Positions 25,929-36,840 of a stretch of 64,000 nucleotides of DNA are shown piece by piece (the stretch's first letter is position 1; each line of letters begins with the position of its first letter). The stretch comes from Siniperca chuatsi (lineage: Eukaryota > Chordata > Actinopteri > Centrarchiformes > Sinipercidae): contig NC_058055.1 in the NCBI RefSeq assembly GCF_020085105.1, forward strand, positions 11,795,822 through 11,859,821, given 5' to 3'. The translations under genes were made by a program, and so were the position numbers. The notes under the pieces were generated by a model. The model did no database searches and was not told the DNA's origin. It saw only the letters and a list, made by a program, of their open reading frames with translations.

Positions 25929-26590
25929 CTAAGACCGCATAGCACAGCACCTGAAAATGAGCAAAGTACAACTCAAGTTAATCTTACAGTTAGCAATAAT
26001 TTCTCTTTACCTTCATTAGAATACATGTTTTTGTTCTGCTGAAACTCATATGGCGTTGTCTTTGTAATAAAAGTACAAATATTACAAAGTTATGCACAGT
26101 TCTACTTTATGATCTTAGCAGGCTTACCTGTATCTTCGAGGGCAACCATGATGACCAACGATGTACTCCTGAGCATAGCAGAACCGTCTGCAGAGTCCTC
26201 TATACCCACATGTCCAGTACTGCATTTCTGGATCATTGCCTGTAGATAATTATAAAAGAAACACAAATATGTTCCCATATTCCTGATGAATATTGACTTA
26301 ACATGTTGACCTGTAATCACAATTAATCTGTTAATCCTTAAAAGTAAAAAAACATTAATTAAATAAATTAATGGTTAAGAAAACAAGTTGTGATTTCATA
26401 ATTTGTTGTACCTCTCCTCAGAGCAACACAAACAGGCCCAGTATGAGTACAGTGTAGTTTCTGCATTTGCCATATCATGATTTGCTTGATTTGATCTCAC
26501 ACAGTAAGAAAATGGGTGTATCCATTGCTTACCCTCCCCGACTGCGAGCATCAGGAGAAGCACAAGGAGAACTAAGCTCAGTCCCTTCAT
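25929..26590 (-). CDS. defb: fish-type beta-defensin precursor, 63 aa
   Basis: Secreted cationic antimicrobial peptide. Three coding exons on the minus strand: 26590-26533, 26239-26128, 25950-25929 (192 bases; both introns GT-AG and in phase), the standard fish defb structure. Residues 1-20 are a signal peptide (MKGLSLVLLVLLLMLAVGEG). The mature part starts NDPEMQYWTCGYRGLC and has six cysteines spaced C-X5-C-X3-C-X11-C-X5-CC (positions 30, 36, 40, 52, 58, 59), the beta-defensin pattern, and ends CCAMRS. It carries several Arg/His residues, giving net positive charge. From memory it is very close to beta-defensins of mandarin fish and groupers, which end CCAVRS. Exons 2 and 3 are too short to show as open frames, and exon 1 reads into its intron, so a simple ORF scan misses the gene. 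A TATA box lies 53 bases upstream. Confidence 0.95.
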
Positions 26591-26642
26591 GTTTGGGTAC
26601 CAATAAGCTTTCAGACACTGTTGTGGACAGGCTGATGCTGCA

Positions 26643-26648
26643 TTTATA
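26643..26648 (-). promoter_or_regulatory. TATA box of the beta-defensin gene
   Basis: Reads TATAAA on the minus strand within GCTGTATAAATGCAG, 53 bases before the ATG. A transcription start around 26615 would leave a 5' leader of about 25 bases. Inducible antimicrobial-peptide genes commonly have TATA promoters. Confidence 0.6.
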
Positions 26649-26699
26649 CAGCATTTCAACCACGGGGGAGGAGTCCGTCATGCTCTGTCCAAATCACAA

Positions 26700-27361
26700 T
26701 AACAAACTATCGCTGAATGATGGCAGTCTGAGGGCTGAAGGTCAGGACTATCAGCTTACTCAGCTTAGTCAACAGCTGCAGCTTCTTGAGAATTTTAGAT
26801 TGCTTTTAGGCATTTTACAAAGAACCATATGGTCATTTTTTTGTGCTCATTGTGCAAAACAACACTTTATTATCTAACCTGCTGTGATTTATAGATACAC
26901 AGATACAGTACAGATAGACAGGCGAAGTTATCTGTACTGTTCACCAACACAGAAATCTAAATGAAAAATTGACAGTACAAGTATTGTACTTACATACACC
27001 CCTATGTCTGGACTCCTTCAAAACAACAAGCCCTTCAAAAGTTATAATTACAGATGAAGTACTAACTAATCTGTTTGTTTTAGACACAGTAAGCAGTCCA
27101 ATTCTGTCTGTCCTGCTGTGTTTTTAATGGGCTGCCCTCTGTTCGACCACTTCTCTGCGCACATCTGAATATGGCAGTAGTTCATGTGTTATTGCTGATG
27201 CTGTGAAACTACAATCAAACTGCACAAAACAGGCTGCTCCAGTGACACGGGAGGATTGTTAACAAAACAATAACAACACAAGGCATGGACACATAGCACA
27301 TACACATGTACTTGTATAGCATGCCCTCTAGTGCTTATGCAAAGATGTTTGTTTGCTTGTT

Positions 27362-27409
<48 letters not shown>

Positions 27410-27963
27410 GTACAGATAAACCACCTTAAAGGAACAAATCGTGATGCGATCTGTGATTAATCAGTCTGACTAATGTTTTTTCGACCCTATATCTTTTTGT
27501 CACCACTGGTCTGGGAAAACGAGATAACAACTGAGCATGAGGAGGCTAGTCAAAAAAAATCAAGAAGCCGTCTCCCACTTCAAATCCCATGCCTGCACAC
27601 TCAAAATGTTGAGAGATAAGTTAGAAATGGAGAAATTGTTTTCTTGCCTATGAATGACCTACACAATGCTGATTTAAGGTTACTCTGGATAAAATGTATG
27701 CTGAAAGTACACCCATCTTCTTTGAATCACATAGTGGGGCTGCAATAGTGCAGAAAGCCATTCCCTCTATCTGAGACCCCACAATCTGACACATTTCAGA
27801 ATGGACTTTATAATTAATACCCCCTCTCTCCTAATGTTTCCTGTCATTTTGCTGTCAGCTTTCTAATAAAGTGATTCAGGGTCTCTCAGCTATCTCATTG
27901 AATTGAAAAACAACATGAAAATCATATTTAAAATGTTATCACTGCACTGTAATAAAAGGATTT
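26700..27963. other. intergenic, no gene seen
   Basis: Upstream side of the defensin gene. It contains a long CT microsatellite (27366-27417) and otherwise unique sequence without convincing exons. Immune-factor sites for the defensin may lie in the first few hundred bases but I could not single any out. Confidence 0.5.
27366..27417. repeat. (CT)n microsatellite
   Basis: About 52 bases of perfect CT dinucleotides. Confidence 0.97.
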
Positions 27964-28160
27964 GGATTCAGAATCAGCTTTATTTGGCAATTATGTGTAC
28001 ACATACAAGGAATTTTGATCTGGTTTTGAATTGCTCTCAATGTAGGCTAAGAATAATTTACAGGAAGATAAAATAGACAAACAGCTAAAAACAAGGACAA
28101 CAAAGCTGAACAAAGATAGGTCACAATAAACATAGAACTACAAATAAAGCAACAATGACC
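27964..28160 (-). mobile_element. LINE 3' tail fragment, antisense
   Basis: The plus strand begins GATTCAGAATCAGCTTTATT and continues GTGTACACATACAAGGAATT, i.e. the minus strand ends AATAAAGCTGATTCTGAATC, a typical fish LINE 3' terminus with an ATTCTG-type tail. The right-hand limit is approximate. Confidence 0.6.
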
Positions 28161-28379
28161 AACAACATGCAATATCTTTATACAAGTCAAGCGTTTCTGT
28201 AAACTGTAAACAGATGCAAATAGTAGCCTACAGAATAAATATTAAATGGAAAGACTAGGGACAGACAGGCGCTTCCTTTACAATTAAGAAATAAGTTCCT
28301 ATATGATTTTATTGTCCATTTTATTTCATTACCAAAAATAGATATTACACCGTAGTAATACAACTTTCTGGTACAGAGG

Positions 28380-29468
28380 GTGGCGATAGATATTTTACAC
28401 GCCGGTTTTTCTACACAGCGAAGAAAAACTCTGGTCATCTGCGCCTGCGCAGCTCGTACAGCTGCGGTCAACAACACCAGTCAAGTTTTCAGCTACAGTC
28501 AGCAACGTTTTTAATTAACATGTTTAAGTGGAAGTAGAGAACTTTTGATCATAACAGAATAACGTAACTTTCACCACTGCTCATTTTAGTAATCACACGT
28601 CACAAGTTTTGTTGGGAAGCTTGACGCTGACGGCTAATGAGCTACCACAAGCAGTATGCAGTAAACTGCAAGCTGATGTTAGCCAACTCGCTAACCTCTA
28701 TGGGAAATTACAGTTATAAGCTAACAGGCTAGAAAAACTGTGGAAACCGGAAGTGCAGTGGTGCCCTTGCCTTACGAAAGTCACAACAAACTTTTAAATT
28801 AGGCATTGTAGATCTAATATGAGTGACGTTTTAGCAACTGGATTGCTTATTTCTCGTCTCAAATGTGTTCAGAAACCACTGGTTTCCCCTTTGGTGGACT
28901 GCTAAGGTGACATAAGTGAAAGTTTGCGTAGCCAACTTCATACAACGGAACCCTACTACGCATGCTCAAACCCCATTGGCTCACAGAACCAGTGGCCTCA
29001 GGAGGGAGGGCTGCAGTTGGACCTGGATCCTTCTCCGCCCACGATCCTGGGGAAATTAAGGCTCGCTAGCTAATGCTGTAAACCAGAAACAAACATCTAT
29101 GATCCATTGTTTGTTTTATAATCTAAACAAAGAACACGTTTTCTTGCGGTGGCCTTGGTGGCAGTGGTGAAAATTACTATCTTCTGTTATGATCAAGGAG
29201 TTGATACGCCATAAGCAGAAAGCGTACAATGGAGTGAGTTGTTTGTGTACCTCCCCCCTTACAATACTGTGAAGTGATTCGCTGAATCATAAAGTGATTG
29301 ATAACTGGTTCAGGCGGCGTATTGGTGAAATTAGTTTTTGACTGACAGTGGATTGTAAGCCACTGATTGGCCAAATAAAGACATGATTGACAGTTGCCAC
29401 GCCCCCACAAAGTCCCCGGTCGGCAGAGATACAAACTTGCTCTGGACGGTCTGTCCTTTCATTCCAAG
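28380..29468 (+). promoter_or_regulatory. spag7: spag7 upstream region, housekeeping-type promoter
   Basis: More CpG-rich than its surroundings. It contains GCGCCTGCGCAG (28440-28451, NRF1-like) and inverted CCAAT boxes (ATTGG near 28976 and 29365). No TATA box precedes the spag7 start. Binding is inferred from motif shape only. Confidence 0.4.
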
Positions 29469-29475
29469 ATGGCGG
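29466..29475 (+). promoter_or_regulatory. spag7: YY1-like motif overlapping the spag7 start codon
   Basis: AAGATGGCGG spans the ATG at 29469. This is the classic YY1 site found at transcription starts of TATA-less genes, where it doubles as the first codons (Met-Ala-Asp). Confidence 0.5.
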
Positions 29476-32400
29476 ACCTCCTAGGCTCAATCTTAAACTC
29501 GATGGAAAAGCCTCCAACAGTCGGCGATCAGGAAAGCCGACGAAAGGCTCGAGGTACTAACGTATTGCCTAAATAACGACTCATTTTGCGTTAGTTTTAA
29601 GCTGTTGAAACGGATATGATAAGGGACTTAGATGTATGTAATAATGAAAAGGACAGGCGACGAGAGCGTTTCTGGTGCTGCCATTGGCCAATTGAGCTTT
29701 CAAGTAAGGGCTGTTGGCCCCTTGTTTAGCACCGCCTCAACGGAACATGCAGCCCCGCATGTCCCGCACACTACCGCGGACCAGAGGTCAGAGCCTGGAC
29801 TAGTGATGTGGGGAACGAAGCTCTCTGAAGCACTGAATCACTATGAAACTACAAGTCAAAATGGCGATATCAGCTGGCCAAATCTTAGTGTTGCATTTGT
29901 ATGAATGGATTACTGTGATAAATTAATCAGAATACAAGTGGCACTGCTGTTACAGTAATACAAACCTAGCTGCTAAAAGCATTATGTAAACAACCAGCAC
30001 TCATGGTGCTCTGCCTTTTGCTTAGTTAGATATCCATTTCTTCTAAGTCCCTGTTATTTCCATTGTTGATCAGTTTTAGCTACCTTTTCTCTCTGCCAAT
30101 GAATTCACACTTTAGACTTTTCAGAAACCATTATCTTTGCTATTAGCTTAGGCTTTAGCAACTTACAGTTACAGTAGATAAAAGTGAATAATAAAATGTG
30201 TACGTCCTAGCTTTGTTCATTTGTAATGATAAATACTATAGATAAGACAGTAAACCCCTATTGCATTTTATAAGTTACTGAAAGCTTCCTTTGAGACTTT
30301 CAGAGTTACGAACAGCAGTTACTTTTCCATCAGACTCCATTTATATCTAATAAAAACAGCTGTAACTTATAACTGCCATGTGGTTCCAGTAAAACATGGG
30401 ACATTTGGAATATGTTATAAAATTTCCTGTTTGTAGAACTAACGTGAAAACTGGGGTGTATTCCATAAAGCGGGTTTAGTCAAAACTCTTGAGTTTGTTA
30501 ACCCTGAGATGAGGGTTTTCAGTTCCAGAAAGAGAGGTAGCTACCGACTCTGTGAACCTAACCTGCTCGCTGGCAGTTTTTCTTCACCAAACCCAGAGTT
30601 TCTCTCTGTCTCCTCCTTCTTACAGAGCCAGACATGCTGTTTCATTTGCTCACTCATTCAGTCCGTATCAAAGCGCATTAATTAGCAGAGGTTTACTGTC
30701 AGAATCAAAATCCTGGTTGGATATTAGTTTGTTACACAGGACTATCTGAAGTTACCAATTTTATGCACTGTCAGTCATTTCTTTGAACAGCGGTTTTTGC
30801 CCTTACATTCAGATATTACACAGCATCAGGTCACTCAGAGTTAAACCTCTGCATGTCCTTTTGTTTTTATAGTTTCAGTTAGTTAGAGCAGCTCCACTAA
30901 AATGTTTATTGCACATAATATGTAATCTCAGTTTAAATTGTAAAAATTGGTATGAAGCTTTAGACATGTAGGATCAATGAATAATTATCTCTATCGCTCA
31001 TGATGTGATTGGTTGCATTGATGGAACATAATTCCTATAATATTGGAGATTATATGTTAATATTTCTGAGTTTATTCTGATTGTGGTGCAGCTGCACAAT
31101 GGTTAGAAAGTGAGTTTTTTAAAACTGTGTATAGTCTGAATGTGTTTTAACAGCATTTCAGTGACTATATTTAAATTGACTACATTTGTTGAAGTAGCTG
31201 AAATAAAGCCACTGAATGCTGTTGAGCCATGATCCAAATAGATTGTATAAATTGTATAGTATAAAATTTAAAATCTGCTGTATTTTAACCTCTAGGCATT
31301 TTCAAGTGCAAATCCCCAAACACATTATTACTGGATCAGATTGTGAGCTTACAATCATGTCTCTATGTCTTTGATCTATATATTTCGTCTTCAGTTGCTG
31401 GTCCCGTGTTTTGTCAGATTAAAGTTGAACAAATATATTTAAAATGTAAAGTAGGCTGCAGCCTAATACACAGTCAGATTCTACCACTTTATCATCCATT
31501 AAGGAAATGTAAGTCTGGCATATGATGAATTAAGGACAACACTGAATAAAACTTTATTGTGTTAACTTATTGACACTTTTCCCCGCTCTGACTCAGGCTC
31601 TTTGTTTTTTAAAGATAAATGTGCAAAGTCTGCATATACATGCATTTATATCTCTACATCCACTGGATTAAAATGGAGGCTCTGCCTGTTATTTAACTGT
31701 TGTCATGGTGAATCGTAGTATTGGAGCTCTATTGATGATGGTGTTTTTCACCACACGAGCCATACTCAGAGTGAACATGCTCAGAGTGTATTGAACTGAC
31801 TCTGATCAGCTGTTCTGTAACTGAAAACTGTGAGTTTTCCATCTCAGTGTTCATCAGCATAAAGTTTGCTAAACCTGCTTTCTGGAATAGACCCCTGTAC
31901 TTCTCCAGAGCCAAGCTCAAAATTGTAACATGGTGTCAATGCTGAGTGGAGAATTGCTACAAATAAACACTTCATCCACATTTCAGTTGTTGTGAAGACA
32001 TAGCCACAAGACGGCTGTGATTAAAAAGTGGCCAATTCATTAACTGTAATGCGTATGCCTGCCAATAAAACATCAGAGGCTGTTTGCCTGTAGACACATG
32101 CAACAAATAATAGGATTTGAGTCACTCTGTACTCCAGACCAGAATGATCTGGAAATGTGGTTTTGGGATTACAGGAAGTCTGTCTTTTGATTAGCCTTTT
32201 TGTGACTTAAGTTTTTAAAAATACAAGTAGGCCGGTTGTAGTTAGACTACAGGATCTGTGTTTACAACGGAAACTTTAAATACTATCGGACATAAACAAA
32301 AAACCCACGAAAACTTTAACTTCTATCCTTTTTAAGAGCAAGCAGCGAGACTCAAGAAGATGGAGGAAGACGAGAAAAGAAAGAAAGCAGAGTTTAGGAA

Positions 32401-34947
32401 AAAGGTGAGAACTTAAGTGTTGCATCTAATACACATTGAATATACTCTGTGGCCACTTTATTAGGTACACCTGTACAATCTAATGCAATCCAATACAACT
32501 GTTCTGCCATTAATCCTCTATGATGTTTTGTGGACGTTGTCGGAAATGTTTAAATTCAATTATATGTTCGTTATTGAGGTCATAATTAAAGGTGGTGTTG
32601 TTCTAAACTACATTATATTGAGAGGTGTTTGTCCTTCCTATTGACAATCTTGATATAATGCAATCTAGTAAAACACCACCACTAACTATGACCTCAGTGC
32701 TAAAACTTTTAATTGCCTTGAAGACAATCTACAAAAACTGAACATTATAGGCATCATAAAAGTAGACTTTATGGCAGAACAGTTGTATTGGATTGCATCA
32801 GATTGTACACATTTACCTAATAAAGTGGCCACTGAGTGTAGTTCTGGCACAGAGCTCCTGTGGCCTCCCTTCACCACTGTTTATCACATGCAAAACATCT
32901 CTTGTGCAGATGGAGAAAGAGGTGTCGGATTTCATTCAAGACAGTTTGCAACAGAAACGAAAATATAATCCTATGGGGAAGATTGAGAGGAGTATATTGT
33001 AAGTAGTCATTACTTCAGATAATTACAGTACAGTAAGCCCCTTTAGGTGAGAAACATGACATGATTTGTCATTTGCTCACAACTATTTACTTTTCCTTTC
33101 TTCCTGTCTCTTAGGCATGATGTTGCAGAAGTGGCTGGTCTGACTTCTTTTTCTTTCGGGGAGGACGAGGAGAGCCGTTATGTCATGCTTTTCAAGAAGG
33201 TCTGATTGCTATGTTTTTAATCCAGTGTTAGATATTAAAATAATGTGGCGAAGTGTGACAAATTTCCACCTTGTGCTGTGGCAGGAGTTTGCTCCATCAG
33301 ATGAGGAGCTGGAAGCTTATCGCAAAGGAGAGGAGTGGGATCCCAAGCTGGCAGAGCAACGGCGCAGACTAAAAGTAAGACTGGATGCTCTTTTTTTTTT
33401 CACTGAAGCCCCCTCTCAGACATGCACCTCTTTACATTAATTTGATAGAACCGTGGTCACTTTAACGTAAAAGTGACGGTGGCAATCTTACTAGGTTGGA
33501 CCTAGTAACATTTCCGTATCACTTTCAACACAGCACGAGTCTGGATTCAATACCGTCATAATAACGTAAAGGCTGCAGCAGCACAAAGTGAAACATGCAG
33601 AGAGAGCGACACAATCTAAGATCACTGTAGAAGATTTATTATCTCGTGTCTTCATCTCTTATGCACAGAGAAAATAAAATCAGTTTAATAAACCAGGAAA
33701 CACTGCAAAAGAGCCAATTTTAAGTTGTTGAGGAGATTGATCTTCTCCAATCAGATTAGTCTATAAAAACAATTTTCCCATCAAGGTGCGACTGGGGCAA
33801 AAGACATTAGAAAACCCTTTAATCAAACCAGTCTGTCCCTATATTTTTAATTTTCATTCATGCCAACTGCGTAGATGAATAAATTAATATCCGGCAAACA
33901 CTTTACATACGGCATGTGAGAAAGCAGGAATTAAACAAGAGTCCCAACTTATCAACCTGTCAGTCAATGTTTGTGCATGTCGGACAGGCAGCAGAATTCG
34001 CTCTCTAATAACGTTAAATGATGAAATTGATGCAAAAATGTATCAGTGGATTCACTTCATTAAGGCCTCCAAAATAAGTTTTAAAATCCATCTGTGATGC
34101 AGCCTGACAGAGAACTGATAACATTATTGGATTCAGACATATCATAAATTTCCTGAGAGTCAAGAGAAAGTGGTTCTCTGTAGAACTGCAATCACTCAAC
34201 ACTCAATCACACGACATGTTGTACGTTTGGGAAAGTGCCTTGTCTTAGATTTCCTTGACTGGAAAAGGTCTTCTTTGGCTGTGGATATCATTATTGTGTT
34301 GCTCTTTCCATGTATTTAATATGCATAATCTACAGCTGACTGCTACAAGTCCCTGTACTTTCTTGGGAGGGATGTTGAGATATGTTAATTCATTTACTGA
34401 AGTAGAAGCTGGTGACTCAGGTTGAGGCAAAGCAGGTATATCTAAATATAAGTTTTACATTTTTGATGACATCTTACTATATAATGGGTGGATTTATCCT
34501 TAAATTTCCGTCGCTCTCTCTGACTTTTTCTTTCCTCTTCACTGCAGGAACAAGCTGCATTGGAAGAAACAGCATCCAGTCAGACAAAGAAGTCAGAGGC
34601 ATGTCCCAACTCCAACTACAGAGACAAGTACAGTCACCTGATTGGCACCTCAGCTGCAAAAGATGCAGCACATACACTAGAGGCCAACAGTGCTTACGGC
34701 TGTGGTGAGTAAATGTTGTTGCACTGATCTGTCTCATAGAAACACTGTATTGCTTTGCCTCACATAATTCACACCACAGTTCTCCTTCCCCCTCATTATT
34801 TACTCATTATGTCTGTGTTTTTCTCTCCCAGTGCCGGTGGCCAACAAGAGGGACACTCGCTCCATAGAGGAAGCCATGAATGAAATCAGAGCGAAGAAAC
34901 GGCAGAAGCAAGAGGACGACACAGCGGCACACAGCAGCAGTTCTTGA
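29469..34947 (+). CDS. spag7: sperm-associated antigen 7 (SPAG7)
   Basis: Conserved nuclear protein with an R3H-type single-stranded nucleic-acid-binding domain; its biochemical role is poorly defined. Seven exons: 29469-29553, 32337-32404, 32910-32998, 33115-33199, 33285-33374, 34548-34704, 34832-34947 (690 bases, 229 residues; human is 227 as I remember it). All introns are GT-AG and all phases agree. It starts [16 protein letters not shown], followed by a highly charged helix ([13 protein letters not shown]). The R3H-like part contains [23 protein letters not shown] and [17 protein letters not shown]. Then come [39 protein letters not shown], and a C-terminal block [20 protein letters not shown] with a putative basic nuclear signal (KKRQKQ). 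Intron 2 carries a Tc1-derived miniature element; the 3' UTR starts with a GT microsatellite. Confidence 0.96.
30453..30720. repeat. probable dispersed repeat in spag7 intron 1
   Basis: TATTCCATAAAGCGGGTTTA, AACCCTGAGATGAGGGTTTT and TTCCAGAAAGAGAGGTAGC resemble the start of a common fish repeat ('gcgggttta ... aaccctgagatgaggg ... ggttccagaaag'). The right end is unclear. Confidence 0.35.
32443..32838. mobile_element. Tc1-derived miniature element in spag7 intron 2
   Basis: The ends are inverted repeats of about 65 bases: left TACTCTGTGGCCACTTTATT and, at the right, reverse-complement CACTCAGTGGCCACTTTATT, both continuing AGGTA then a (C/A)AATCTGATGCAATCC-like block down to CTGCCAT. Both ends abut TA. 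The outer sequence CACTTTATTAGGTACACCT is that of a widespread vertebrate Tc1-like family; this roughly 396-base copy has no transposase and is nonautonomous. The interior is itself partly palindromic (GAGGTCATAATTAAAGGTGG versus CACCACTAACTATGACCTC). Confidence 0.8.
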
Positions 34948-34981
34948 GTCTCTGCCATTTTTCATTCCTGTCTACTGGGGT

Positions 34982-34983
<2 letters not shown>

Positions 34984-35044
<61 letters not shown>
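34984..35044. repeat. (GT)n microsatellite in spag7 3' UTR
   Basis: About 60 bases of GT dinucleotides beginning 37 bases after the spag7 stop codon. Confidence 0.95.
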
Positions 35045-35048
<4 letters not shown>

Positions 35049-35946
35049 CATTAGTGTGTCTGTGTGCACAGTCCAATTCATCCTATAATGCAATATCCTG
35101 TACTTAAAAGCATAACTTATATGGCAGGTGTTGAATCAAGTATGTATGCCACTCTCTGTGTTGAAATCATGAAATCTTGTTTGGTGGAGGTACTCAGGTG
35201 TGTCTGATCCAGGAGGTGGATTACTATACATGTTTAACATTTGCTTGTGACATTCTGTCAATTATCAAGCTTCTCACACACATGATTGGACCCTATATAG
35301 TATGAGGAAAAGAAATGTGTCCAGTGGGCGCTCAGCCACTTAAAAACACCCAACGATTTTTAAAGGACATTTTTTTGGCAGTGATTGACATTTTTGATGT
35401 AGATGTGCATTTACAGTTCTAAGTGACATTTTTATCATTAAAATATTGACAATTTTGAGACTGGATGACGTTTTGAAAGCATGGCTGAAAAGTCCCACTC
35501 AGTGTTCCAAATATCCAGTGCAGTTTTTAAAAGGGAAACAGGGATGCCGTCTATTGACAAGCTTTCGGTTAAATTAGATGATTTTTTTTTCTCAACCTGT
35601 TTCAGAACTTTGTAAAGTTGGAAGCATGCCATTTCCTCCATTGCAAGAGGAATCACATTTTAGAAAATGTGTTTTGTGAATTTTATGAATCTGTGATCAA
35701 GTCTGAGATTTTCTTTGTTTCTATACATCTGCACTAACTGTGAATTAAACTGTTACTCCAAACTAAATGTTTTATTATTAAGCTATGATTGCTCCCAGTA
35801 GGCTTCATAGTAGGGAGTGGAAGTACCAAACTCATTGTAGAGATATTGGTCGCAACTCTTTTGTTTGTAATTTCTTCAAGTAAGTTTCTTGGCATCTTGA
35901 TGTCTATTTTAACATGGTTGCACTGTTTTATCCCCCGATGTGTGTT

Positions 35947-35952
35947 AATAAA
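35947..35952 (+). terminator. spag7: candidate spag7 poly(A) signal
   Basis: AATAAA about 1 kb after the stop. An ATTAAA at 35744-35749 is an alternative. Neither is proven. Confidence 0.35.
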
Positions 35953-36287
35953 TGGAGAACTGTCTGTGTGTTGCCCTAATTTCTGCATAGCCTAATCTTT
36001 GCATTTTGACTGGTTTTGGTGTTCACTACATGGTGCAGGAAACTTGACATCATTTAATCCAATAATATAAAACACAGACTCAAAAATGATAATTTCACTT
36101 TCACTGAATGTAACAGAAGATAGCATAATGACTTGATCATAAGTGCACTACTGGTTATCTACTTATATAAAGTTTAATATATCAACCATACACACTTGTG
36201 TATTTATATATCTGACAACTATCTCCACTTGAGTAGACCAATAGACAAAATATGTATGCGTTTATGCATTATTTGGCAGTAGTGCAA

Positions 36288-36622
36288 TGTCACTAAGTAC
36301 ATTTACTCATTGTTATAGATAAATCTAGTATAATTAAAATGATGTCCCCCGCAACCAGCTAAGACATTAGAACATTAGAATGCACCTTAATGTATAAAGT
36401 AATAATAAACAATAATCTAAGTAACACACCATGAAAGTGGCCATTCTGTCGGATAATGAGTACTTTTACTTTTGATATTTTAAGTAGGTTACATTTAGCT
36501 GCCTCTGTATGTGTCTATAAGTAAAATTATGAATGCAGGACTTGTAATCGAGTATTTTCATAGTGTGGAATTGCTACTTATACTTAAGTAAAATATCTCA
36601 GCACTTCCTCCACCTCTGCTAT
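36288..36622 (-). repeat. 'aagtac' fish repeat, minus-strand copy
   Basis: Begins CACTAAGTACATTTACTCAT and ends TACTTAAGTAAAATATCTCA followed by CTTCCTCCACC. This is the reverse complement of the family seen at 61930-62668, which starts GGTGGAAGAA and ends ACTTAGTTACTTTT. It is an extremely common percomorph repeat. It lies between spag7 and chrdl2. Confidence 0.65.
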
Positions 36623-36840
36623 TTGCTAACTCCGTATCTAATCTATTTTAGGGCCTTGCGTTCACTCTACTGTTTTTGAGCTGGCGCTGCCTCTTGTCTC
36701 CTGCAGGAGGCGCCACAGATCAACCAAGAAAAATATTTGGGGTCTTTTTTTAATCCGTGTTTCACAGTGTCCTGCCGTTTCTGCCTCGCAGGAACACATA
36801 TGTATTGCGCGTTGAAGGCTCAGTCACGCACATGTTAAAA

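Noticed and set aside
26467-26877. 136-codon plus-strand frame
   Set aside because: Antisense to defensin exon 1 and its promoter; the defensin model explains the sequence much better.
34880-35107. Frame encoding a Cys-Val repeat
   Set aside because: Translation of the GT microsatellite in the spag7 3' UTR in a shifted frame.
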